DNA of 33,254 bases from Salinivirgaceae bacterium (GTDB taxonomy: Bacteria; Bacteroidota; Bacteroidia; Bacteroidales; SZUA-534), in contig JAEINW010000030.1 in NCBI GenBank assembly GCA_016342715.1, forward strand, positions 1 through 33,254, read 5' to 3'. The notes below the pieces were generated by a model. It searched no databases and had not been told where the DNA came from. It saw only the letters and a program-made list of their open reading frames with translations. Both the position numbers and the translations under genes were made by a program. Below are positions 1 to 7,797 of the stretch, piece after piece (within the stretch, counting starts at the first letter, position 1; each line of letters opens with the position of its first letter).

Positions 1-276
1 AACATTGATTAACGATTTAAGAAGTTGTTAATTCTTAAATCAAAATTCGTTAACTTCTCTCATGAGCGTTAGCGAATTTGTACTTTTCTCCAAGGGTCTT
101 TAATCCTAATGCCATTGATTTAAGGTTTTTTTTTGTTGGATATTGAATTAAATGAAATAGTTTAAGAACAAGGAACATTGATTAACGATTTAAGAAGTTG
201 TTAATTCTTAAATCAAAATTCGTTAACTTCTCTTATGAGCGTTAGCGAATAACTTCTCTCATGAACGTTAGCGAAT
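1..276. repeat. Two 77-nt direct repeat units plus a 26-nt partial unit
   Basis: The unit at 1-77 recurs at 174-250 with a single C/T difference (61 versus 234), and its last third recurs imperfectly at 251-276. Each full unit folds as two adjacent hairpins. The first has the perfect 10-bp stem GATTTAAGAA/TTCTTAAATC (14-23 and 32-41). The second pairs ATTCGTTAAC with GTTAGCGAAT (45-54 and 68-77) with one G-T wobble. The 96 bp between the full units is unrelated AT-rich sequence. The first unit starts exactly at the window edge. No gene is seen in 1-345. The array lies downstream of the GH13 gene stop at 346, so it could also act as a 3' mRNA structure; that is inference. Confidence 0.85.
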
Positions 277-345
277 AATCTTTGTTCGATATTCAATGAA
301 ATCTTATATAAACCATTAAATATTCTAAAGTAAATGGCATTACCA

Positions 346-1983
346 TTAATCCCGAGCTTCCGGTATTTTGTAAATAATAAAATCGTTGGTGTGTAATTCT
401 GGCAAACCCAGCATTACCAAGGCATTATCAGGCAATTCAACAGTACGTGATTTTCCAAAATTAATAACAACATTAATTTTAGAATCCTGATAGCTTCTTA
501 TGAAATGAATACAATCATCATTAATGCTAAGCTTTTTGTAAGATCCGTATTGCAACACAGGTTCCGAATTACGCAATGCAATTAGTTGTTTGTATTTTGA
601 AAGCATCGACTCTGCATCGCCTTTTTGTTGTGCTGCATTTAATGTAATATAGTCAGGATTGACCGCAATCCAACTTTGGCTTGCAGAAAAACCTGAAAGT
701 GTATCGGAATTCCACTGCATGGGACTGCGTGATTTATCACGATTATGGTTATTTCCTATTTCAAGTGCTTGTTCATGTGTTTTTCCTGCTTGAATGGCCA
801 GGCTATAATGGGTAACTCCCTGAATATCTTTAATTTCATCAAAAGAGTTAGCCCTATGATTTTTCATACCTATCTCTTCGCCAAAATAGATAAACGGTAC
901 TCCCTTGGCTGTTAGCATCAAAACGGCTAAAGCATAAGCTCTATGTGGATTGTTTTCTGCCAATCGACTTTGTAAGCGCGGCATATCATGGCTGCCAAAA
1001 AACAAAGTTGGATAATTACTCATATTACTTTCCATGCTTTGGAGTTCATTAAAAAGCTTTTGCGCCGAAAATTCAGGTATGCTTCCAAAATTAAAATTGA
1101 ACACCACATCTAACAATTCATTTCCCTGATATTGTTTAAGCACCTCTATTTTGTCGCTTCCTATTTCTCCAACAATAAACCTATTCTCATATTCATTTAC
1201 AGTTTCACGAATAATTTTCATGGCCTTCTTTACGCCTTTTTGATCAATATCATACCGGTGTTCCTGATTTCCATTTTCATCCATCGGATTATCAAAAGTT
1301 ATACCTTTGGTAGTTAAAAAGTTGATTACATCTAGACGGAATCCATCCACACCTAAATCCAACCAATGGCGGAAAACTTTTTGAATCTCCTCAATTACCT
1401 TAGGATTTTGCCAATTTAGATCTGCCATTTGTACCGCAAACTTATGGTAATAATATTGCTGTGTTACCGAATCATACTCCCAGGCAGTACCTCCAAAAAG
1501 CGATTCCCAATTGTTGGGTTTGTCTTTCCAAATATAAAAATCACGATAGGGATTGTCTTTTGACTTACGAGCTTCCTGAAACCACATATGCTCCGTCGAG
1601 GTGTGATTAACAACAATATCCATAATGACCTTTATGTCACGTTTGTGGGATTCGATAATAAAAACTTCAAAGTCGTTTAAGGTTCCGTAGGTTTCATCAA
1701 TTTCATAATAATCACTAATATCGTATCCATTATCCACCTTGGGAGATTTCAAAAAAGGCGTTAACCATATACCCTTTACTCCCAATGATTGGATATAGTC
1801 CAATTCTCCTGTCATTCCCCTAAAATCACTATAACCATCACCATCGCTATCTTTGTAACTTGGCATGTATATTTCGTAAAAAACCGTCTCTTTCCACCAG
1901 ATTTTATTTGGTGTATTATTGGTGCACGAGCTGGTAAGAATTAAGCAAATGAGTATAGATAGGAATGAGCAGAACAGTTTCAT
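346..1983 (-). CDS. GH13 alpha-glucosidase / alpha-amylase-like lipoprotein
   Basis: This is a retaining GH13 glycosidase, expected to hydrolyse alpha-glucosidic bonds in oligosaccharides in the periplasm or at the cell surface. The 545-residue product (from the ATG at 1983) starts with a lipoprotein signal ending at Cys20. A calcium-site-like DSDGDGYSDFRG segment follows near residues 45-56, as in oligo-1,6-glucosidase/alpha-glucosidase relatives. All GH13 signature regions are visible: DIVVNH (122-127), GFRLDVINF with nucleophile Asp218, VGEIG with acid/base Glu273, and FFGSHD with Asp333. The last has Ser in place of the usual Asn before His-Asp. An in-frame ATG at 2007 would add eight residues before the signal; 1983 is preferred because it gives a normal lipoprotein leader. 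It is the last gene of the leftward PUL operon, separated from the preceding gene by about 500 bp with strong hairpins, so it may have its own promoter. Exact substrate specificity is not readable. Confidence 0.93.
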   Translation of the reverse strand: MKLFCSFLSILICLILTSSCTNNTPNKIWWKETVFYEIYMPSYKDSDGDGYSDFRGMTGELDYIQSLGVKGIWLTPFLKSPKVDNGYDISDYYEIDETYGTLNDFEVFIIESHKRDIKVIMDIVVNHTSTEHMWFQEARKSKDNPYRDFYIWKDKPNNWESLFGGTAWEYDSVTQQYYYHKFAVQMADLNWQNPKVIEEIQKVFRHWLDLGVDGFRLDVINFLTTKGITFDNPMDENGNQEHRYDIDQKGVKKAMKIIRETVNEYENRFIVGEIGSDKIEVLKQYQGNELLDVVFNFNFGSIPEFSAQKLFNELQSMESNMSNYPTLFFGSHDMPRLQSRLAENNPHRAYALAVLMLTAKGVPFIYFGEEIGMKNHRANSFDEIKDIQGVTHYSLAIQAGKTHEQALEIGNNHNRDKSRSPMQWNSDTLSGFSASQSWIAVNPDYITLNAAQQKGDAESMLSKYKQLIALRNSEPVLQYGSYKKLSINDDCIHFIRSYQDSKINVVINFGKSRTVELPDNALVMLGLPELHTNDFIIYKIPEARD

Positions 1984-2320
1984 AATATTTGAGATTAGGG
2001 TAACCATTTAATAAATATAGGGTTCAAGTTTAAATCAGCGTTGATTTTATAATGTTTATGCCACCCTCTCCCTGTCAAGTTGAGGGTAACTAAAAAGTGC
2101 TAATTATCTAGTCAATAAAGAGTAAAAAAAAATCAAACAATTAACAACACATCACTCAACAACAGCCAATAAAAACATAATGATGTGAGACATAGCTACA
2201 CATCATTATATTTTAAACCCAAAAATGTCATTAACACTTTATTTTCTAATGGCGGTCATTAGAAATACATTCATCTAAACTGCTATAAATAAATAATTTA
2301 CAATGACATTTCGATAAATA

Positions 2321-2357
2321 AAATCTAAATATTTCAACAAGTTGAAATGTAAGATTT
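2321..2357. repeat. Intergenic hairpin with nested 6- and 8-bp stems
   Basis: AAATCT at 2321-2326 pairs with AGATTT at 2352-2357, and inside them ATTTCAAC at 2331-2338 pairs with GTTGAAAT at 2341-2348 across a two-base loop. It lies in the roughly 500-bp gene-free stretch between the GH13 gene and the 791-residue gene. The rest of that stretch is AT-rich and holds one further short inverted repeat (ACCCTC/GAGGGT, 2063-2087). No gene was recognised there. Confidence 0.6.
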
Positions 2358-2372
2358 TCTAAATCGGGATTT

Positions 2373-2433
2373 CTCAAATCTAGCCATTGGAAAGGCTTGC
2401 GCCACGTTTTTCTTTTCCAATGACTGATTTGAG
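2373..2433. repeat. Long imperfect stem-loop between two PUL genes
   Basis: CTCAAATC (2373-2380) pairs with GATTTGAG (2426-2433), and inside it CATTGGAAA (2385-2393) pairs with TTTCCAATG (2414-2422). This gives about 17 pairs interrupted by a small internal loop, with a 20-nt apical loop. It begins about 55 nt downstream of the stop of the 791-residue gene on the minus strand. It could be a 3' end-protecting or termination structure for that part of the operon, or a dispersed palindromic element. There is no clear T-run directly after it on the minus strand, so a classical intrinsic terminator is not established. Confidence 0.55.
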
Positions 2434-2487
2434 TTAAACATTAACAAACAACAAAACAACTACTCGATAACAATTTATAAATACAAT

Positions 2488-4863
2488 TTATTTTTCTCTC
2501 ATTTCGCCCACTTCAAGTGCTATAAGTGTAAAAACATTCCAGCTAAAAACCCTTGCCGAAGGCCACCAACAATTTGGCTGAGAAAGATCCATTGGAATTA
2601 TTTCATGACTAAAGGGCTCGTTATAATTAAGATTGATTTCAGCCAGCATTCTTTTTTCTATTCGTTCTTTTGCTGGCTCCCAGCCATGTTTTTTACCTAC
2701 AACATAAGCACAAATTTCATTCCTCATCCAACTACCCCCATTATAATATTGTCCATTAGGCCACATCTGTTCTGGCAGAAAAGGTTTGTTTTCCTGAGTA
2801 AAAAAAGTATCCGCCACATGGAAAATAACAGGTGAACAATCGTTAATTACCGGTACTTTATTTAGAGTGTTTATAACCATTTCAGAGTCGAGTAATGGAG
2901 TATTCCACAACCACCACGACATAAATTCGGGCATAAGATCGGTAAATGAAACAACATAGGGGAAATCTTTGTCGGAAACGATATACCCTCTTCCTTTATC
3001 ATAAAAATTTCTGTATTCCTTTACAGCCTTGTTAATATATTCTTGCTCAATATCGAATCCCAATTCTTTAGCCGCCCTAAGTGTTATTGCATAAACACCT
3101 TGGTTTACTGCAAGATTTGACATTTTCTCTTTGTAGTAAACTACATCATTTTGGCTTAATGAAAAATGTGCACTAACAATACCATCCTTGTCGGGATCAA
3201 ATTCCTGATAGCAAAATTCTAATGCCTTTTTTAAACGTACAGTATCTATGTGTGAGTTAAATCTTCTTTTATTAATCAATGCCCACCAAATCCATTCACA
3301 GGTAGCCTCATTTCCCTTTTTCTCAATACTTCCCATATAAGGAGTGATTATGGTTCCAATGGCTCCGTGTTTGTCTTGTGTACCGCCCCATTTTTTCCAT
3401 ACCGATTCATTTAAATCTTTATCGTAAACAGAAACAATACTCCAAAATGAATCTCGGTTGTACATATCCGGGGCATAATTAATACTTGGTACGTTATGTG
3501 GACTAAAATCGTTAGCTCCGCTTATCCAAGTTAGCATCATTAAGTCGGCGTACAACACTTTTTCAACATCAGAGCCTTTGAAGCCTAATCCTTCGGCAAG
3601 TCTAGTTTGGCTTGCCAATCGTATATCTCTAATATCTTTGGCTTTTTGAACAAACATTACAATAGTTTTTGTTTGTTTTTCACCTATTGGCATACGGTGA
3701 TATGGATTTTTTTTAGGACTAATCTCCAGAATTTCAAAGTTCTTAATTTCAATATCTGATTTGCTTTCAATTAGTAATTGGGCAGTGCTTCCTTCAATGC
3801 CTTGCAGCAAGACCGATTCTTCAAAAGTAAGCCATTCATCAGCTGAGGCAGGCAGTCCTGATTTGTAATGAAAGCCAACTACTTCTTCTGTATTATTATG
3901 GCTTTTAAAAAGTCGTAAATTTAATGGCTTTGCTGCTTTATAGTTAAATTTTATGGTGTAAAATCCATCCTTTGCAGTAAATGGTATTTTAATACCTGAA
4001 TTTTGTTCGGACTGTTTATTAGCAGTTGTAACTAAAAAATTATTGTCTTTTAATGCTTTTATATTTCCTCCATTTTGAGAATAGGATTTTGATAGATAAC
4101 TGTTATTTAATACAGCTATTTCTCCGCTATTATAATCTGATAGTTCACCAAAGGTTAAGCTGACATACTGATTATTTTGTGTGCGTTCTTCATTATTTGC
4201 AATACGGTAAAGATTAACATCGGCAATGGTTTGTACCGCTTGAAAACCTATATTATTGACACCTTGATCGGTTGGTCGCTTGCGTATGTTGCGTGTCCAT
4301 TGGTTGCGATACCCGGCATCGGTTAAAAGACCTACGGCAATGGAATCTTCGAAAAAGAAACCTGCAGCAGGATATATTTCTCTTATGGCTCCCCCCTGGT
4401 GGTTTAAATGATCGAAACTCCAGTATGAAACATCGTTGGAACAGGGGTTTAATTTGTTTTCAATTTGGTAAAATAGTAAAGGGATGTTGTTTTGTTCCAA
4501 GCTGATTTCCTTCTTTATTACATTAGCATTTACCATGTAATAATCGACTTCAACCGTAATAAAGGTCATTAAAGTTTTCAGATAATATTGTCCTGAAAGC
4601 TTAATCCCATCTTTGTTTTGAATAGCTGAAGATGCTTTCCAATTATGAATGGTATCAGAAAAGCTACGATCGGCATTTTCAATAATGAGGCTAAACTCAC
4701 CACTGCCTTCATTGCAGGATACTGTTTTATCATTCCAAATTAAATTAACTCCATACCCGCTTGTCTCATTGCCAAACAACTGAAGTGATGCGTTTTGAGA
4801 GAACAGAGCAGTGGTTGAGGTAATAATTATTAGAAGAAATAAAGTGGCTTTTTGCATCAACAT
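2488..4863 (-). CDS. Secreted putative six-hairpin glycosidase, family unassigned
   Basis: This 791-residue exported protein has a signal peptide ending near residue 23 (hydrophobic run LFLLIII, then ALFSQ). An N-terminal beta-rich part spans about residues 25-400. A C-terminal helical part of about 430-785 is rich in Trp, Asp and Glu (for example MYNRDSFWS near 463, ATCEWIWWA, and NGGSWMRNE near 735). This layout, a beta-sandwich followed by an (alpha/alpha)6-type barrel, resembles six-hairpin glycosidases such as the GH63/GH78/debranching-type enzymes, but I cannot assign it to a family. Context supports a glycan-degrading role, since it follows the LamG glycan-binding gene in the PUL operon after a 185-nt gap with a terminator-like hairpin. 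An in-frame ATG at 4857 is an equally good start. Glycosidase function is inferred; export is seen. Confidence 0.85.
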   Translation of the reverse strand: MLMQKATLFLLIIITSTTALFSQNASLQLFGNETSGYGVNLIWNDKTVSCNEGSGEFSLIIENADRSFSDTIHNWKASSAIQNKDGIKLSGQYYLKTLMTFITVEVDYYMVNANVIKKEISLEQNNIPLLFYQIENKLNPCSNDVSYWSFDHLNHQGGAIREIYPAAGFFFEDSIAVGLLTDAGYRNQWTRNIRKRPTDQGVNNIGFQAVQTIADVNLYRIANNEERTQNNQYVSLTFGELSDYNSGEIAVLNNSYLSKSYSQNGGNIKALKDNNFLVTTANKQSEQNSGIKIPFTAKDGFYTIKFNYKAAKPLNLRLFKSHNNTEEVVGFHYKSGLPASADEWLTFEESVLLQGIEGSTAQLLIESKSDIEIKNFEILEISPKKNPYHRMPIGEKQTKTIVMFVQKAKDIRDIRLASQTRLAEGLGFKGSDVEKVLYADLMMLTWISGANDFSPHNVPSINYAPDMYNRDSFWSIVSVYDKDLNESVWKKWGGTQDKHGAIGTIITPYMGSIEKKGNEATCEWIWWALINKRRFNSHIDTVRLKKALEFCYQEFDPDKDGIVSAHFSLSQNDVVYYKEKMSNLAVNQGVYAITLRAAKELGFDIEQEYINKAVKEYRNFYDKGRGYIVSDKDFPYVVSFTDLMPEFMSWWLWNTPLLDSEMVINTLNKVPVINDCSPVIFHVADTFFTQENKPFLPEQMWPNGQYYNGGSWMRNEICAYVVGKKHGWEPAKERIEKRMLAEINLNYNEPFSHEIIPMDLSQPNCWWPSARVFSWNVFTLIALEVGEMREK

Positions 4864-4899
4864 TTAATGTTTTAAATTAAAAATTATTACAAGTGTTCA

Positions 4900-4955
4900 T
4901 TTTAAAAAGGGAGGCTCGATTCTCTGCATATTTCCTATACAGAATTATTGAGCCT
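4900..4955 (-). terminator. Terminator-like hairpin inside the PUL operon
   Basis: AGGCTC (4912-4917) pairs with GAGCCT (4950-4955), with an inner ATTCT/AGAAT stem (4919-4923 and 4941-4945). Read on the minus strand, the hairpin is followed by CCCTTTTTAAAA. It lies about 95 nt downstream of the stop of the LamG gene and upstream of the 791-residue gene. Partial termination here would lower expression of the distal hydrolase genes relative to susCD. The stem is interrupted and the T-run is short, so confidence is moderate. Confidence 0.4.
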
Positions 4956-5048
4956 GACCCTAATTAATCTAATACAAACTTAAATCAGAAGCTTTAGTCC
5001 TATGAAGAATATTAAAAAACTCTCGTAGGGCTCCATTACTATAAAAAA

Positions 5049-6104
5049 TTACGGCTTTTCGTCGTTGTACAGTTTTGAAACTTGTCCATCGGCTAAAGCA
5101 ATGTTATAGATTTTTAGTTCATCGATTGCGCCTTTGAAGTAACCAAGAGAAGTTGGAGTCTCAGTCCATGTCCATGTTGCAAGTTCAGCATCTGTGGCCA
5201 CACAACCGATTATAAAAGGTTGAACTGAGGGAAGCGTTTGTGGAAAAGCTAAAATACCTTCTGTAGATGTCCATTCTTTTGTGAGTGTTCCTGCTACGAA
5301 AAACTTCATTATTTTTGTTGTGGAATTCAAGGTAATCACAATGTGATTCCACTCATTGACTTTAATAGAGTTATCCGTTTCATTATCTTTATTTATATAT
5401 TCATCACCTGACTTGTAGGTAAAGAAAGGTTTTCCACCACCTTGAGTTTGTAATTTATAACCCTCCCAGTAATTCTGCGATAGAATATAGTTGTTTTCGT
5501 ATAACTCAATAGGCTTAATCCAAACAGAGATAGATATATCAACTGGGATAAATGCTGTTGTATAAGGTACTTGAAGGTTGGCGCCCTTATCAAGATACAC
5601 TGCATTTCCACCTTTTACTCCTGCAACCCATGTTGGAGACAATGCTTCAGCCCCAAAAACCCCAGCATTTCCTTCGGTAAATGTTCCCACATGTTTTACG
5701 GTTGAGTAAGCAGTAGCTGTAGTACCGGTTCCTTCATCAAAATGCCAACCTGCATTTAAGTAGAGCGACTCATCGATAAAACCATAAGCTGAAGCCATAA
5801 ATGTGTCCATAGCTTCAGTTAACTGAACTACAAGGTTATCAATTTGTGCCTGTGTTAGCGCACCAGCAACAGCGTCTTTAACAGATGCAATGGTTGCCTT
5901 GTAGTTATCGATAGCAGCTTGAGGATAATCAGCTGATGTAGCAGAAGCAGCAAGGGCATCGGCCTCAACAATTAAGGTATTGAGTTCTGTTTTGTCACCC
6001 TGAACTACTTCATCATCTTCTTTACACGACCCAAAAATTAATAATGAGCCTACAATAAGAGCAAACAACATGTTGTGCACTTTTGTCAAATTTTTAAATT
6101 TCAT
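5049..6104 (-). CDS. LamG-domain surface glycan-binding lipoprotein (SusE position)
   Basis: The 351-residue protein begins with a lipoprotein signal whose lipobox IFGSC ends at Cys27, followed by an acidic KEDDE stretch typical of surface-exposed Bacteroidota lipoproteins. Residues about 38-105 look like a three-helix spacer of FIVAR type, rich in Ala, Leu and Asn. Residues about 118-350 form a LamG/concanavalin A-like lectin fold, shown by GWHFDEG near the start, DISISVWIKP in the middle and GAIDELKIYNIAL near the end. It sits immediately after susD (39-nt gap), the usual place for a surface glycan-binding protein, so it probably presents glycan to SusC/SusD. No catalytic motif was seen. 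The LamG type is also found near the C-terminus of the T9SS protein at 15617-18721. Confidence 0.88.
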   Translation of the reverse strand: MKFKNLTKVHNMLFALIVGSLLIFGSCKEDDEVVQGDKTELNTLIVEADALAASATSADYPQAAIDNYKATIASVKDAVAGALTQAQIDNLVVQLTEAMDTFMASAYGFIDESLYLNAGWHFDEGTGTTATAYSTVKHVGTFTEGNAGVFGAEALSPTWVAGVKGGNAVYLDKGANLQVPYTTAFIPVDISISVWIKPIELYENNYILSQNYWEGYKLQTQGGGKPFFTYKSGDEYINKDNETDNSIKVNEWNHIVITLNSTTKIMKFFVAGTLTKEWTSTEGILAFPQTLPSVQPFIIGCVATDAELATWTWTETPTSLGYFKGAIDELKIYNIALADGQVSKLYNDEKP

Positions 6105-6143
6105 AATTTTTAAATTTATTAGTGAATAAATAATTAAATTGAT

Positions 6144-7637
6144 TTATTGATTTTGCCCCTTTAAGGCGCTATTTGCATCTATTTCCGCTTGAGGAATTGG
6201 CTGATACCGATTGGTTTCATAGTTAAAATCAGGTCCAAGTGCAGCTTCAGCAACAGACTTGCCCCAACGCATCAGATCGAAATAATGGTGGAACTCTTGT
6301 GCTAATTCAACCCTGCGTTCTTTCTGGATGGCAATGCGAAGCAAATTCTGATCGGATGTAACCACATCAGTAAGTAAATCAGCTGGTGGCGTTCCACTAA
6401 AACTTGCCAAAGCGCGTTGCCTAACTTTGTTGATGTTAACAATTGCCGAATCGTTTTTGTTGGTTTCATTAAAAGCTTCTGCTTTCATTAGTAATACATC
6501 GGCATAACGAAGGTATATGTAATTGAGATCGCCATCGCCTTTGAGTGATGATGAGATTTCAGAAAGCGGCTGCTGGTGTTTTTTAGTAAGAAATCCGGTA
6601 GGCGACCAAGAAGCGCTAAAGAGGTCTCCGTTTAGCCAAGGCTGACCATCACGACCAATAGAGGCGTCCAGACGAGGATCAACTTCGCCCGTAGTGCTTT
6701 TCTCAAAAGCATCAACCAAGCTTTGTGTAGGAGCATTGAAATAATAACCACCTTCCTGCGCTGGAGCAAACCATTGATTCAAGGCACAGCCAGTAAATGG
6801 GTTTTGGCCTGTTAAATGTTGAATTTCGAAAATTGATTCACTGCTGTTTTCATTTGCCAGCTTAAAGTTATCAGCATAATTTGGCAACAACTTATAAATT
6901 CCTAAGTCTTCCATTTGTTGAAAATAACCGATTGCAGCATGCCAATTTCCCTGATACATATTAATTTTACCCAGCATTGCCAAAGCAGCACCTTTGGTAA
7001 CACGGCCTATTTCTGATGCACTGTATGAAACGGGCAAAACAGCCGCTGCATCCACCAAGTCATTCTCAATCTGATTATAAATACCCGCCACATCGCTTAG
7101 TGGCACATGAATGGCTTCCTGGGTAAGTTGTGGTAATAATTTAAGAGGTACTTTTCCAAAAATATTCACCAAATTAAAATACGTGTATCCACGGATAAAT
7201 TTAGCTTCTCCAACAATACGACTCTTAAGGATTTCATCCATAGGAACTTCTGCAATATTAGCTATTAAATTATTAGCCCGGGCAATAGCTTCGTAAGCAA
7301 AACTCCAGTAGTTGGTGCTAATACCATTTGTTGCATCAGTATTAAACTCATCGATGTAAGTAATTTCAGACTGATCTCCAGGATTACCACCTTTTACGGC
7401 ATCTTCGGACGCCACATCGCCAAAAACCCACATGGCATTGTCAAAGCGACTAAATGTAATACCTTGATAAGTGCCATTCATCGCTTGAATTGCCTGACTT
7501 TCATTTTTATAAAAAATGTCGGTTGAAAATTCCCCTTTCAGATCTTCAGTTAAAAAATCGGTGCAGGCACTAGATAAAACCAAGGTAAATACAAGCAATA
7601 ATTTTGAAGGCAATTTCTGATTGTATTTACCTACCAT
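6144..7637 (-). CDS. susD: SusD/RagB family outer-membrane lipoprotein
   Basis: SusD-like nutrient-binding lipoprotein that caps the SusC porin and captures oligosaccharides at the cell surface. Typical SusD features are visible: a lipobox ending LSSAC, then TDFLTED, an N-terminal AMNGTYQGI helix, the EAKFIRGYTYFNLVNIFGKVP repeat-helix region, YLRYADVLLMKAEAFNE, INKVRQRA, and a C-terminal RRVELAQEFHHYFDLMRWGK. The start at 7637 gives a 25-residue leader with Cys at 25. It is preceded on the minus strand by AAGGAATGAAAAA, a plausible ribosome site. An in-frame ATG at 7697 would add 20 basic residues to the leader and cannot be excluded. It follows susC by about 100-160 nt, in which a short palindrome (7773-7785) occurs. 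The symbol denotes the family, not the starch-specific gene. Confidence 0.96.
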   Translation of the reverse strand: MVGKYNQKLPSKLLLVFTLVLSSACTDFLTEDLKGEFSTDIFYKNESQAIQAMNGTYQGITFSRFDNAMWVFGDVASEDAVKGGNPGDQSEITYIDEFNTDATNGISTNYWSFAYEAIARANNLIANIAEVPMDEILKSRIVGEAKFIRGYTYFNLVNIFGKVPLKLLPQLTQEAIHVPLSDVAGIYNQIENDLVDAAAVLPVSYSASEIGRVTKGAALAMLGKINMYQGNWHAAIGYFQQMEDLGIYKLLPNYADNFKLANENSSESIFEIQHLTGQNPFTGCALNQWFAPAQEGGYYFNAPTQSLVDAFEKSTTGEVDPRLDASIGRDGQPWLNGDLFSASWSPTGFLTKKHQQPLSEISSSLKGDGDLNYIYLRYADVLLMKAEAFNETNKNDSAIVNINKVRQRALASFSGTPPADLLTDVVTSDQNLLRIAIQKERRVELAQEFHHYFDLMRWGKSVAEAALGPDFNYETNRYQPIPQAEIDANSALKGQNQ

Positions 7638-7797
7638 TTTTTCATTCCTTAGCTGAAACTTGATTGTATCAGTTATTCTTTTAAAATTTATTTTCATCTG
7701 TTTATAATTTAAATTTAATGGTCAGATCGAATATCCATAATAAACATTTCCGGTTTGTGTAAGCCTTAGTACATGAATAATTCATAGCTGATAATCA

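Noticed and set aside
1-276. Possible CRISPR array
   Set aside because: Only two full units and one partial one, with a 96-bp gap in one place and none in the other, and no cas genes. Unit length and irregular spacing do not fit CRISPR.
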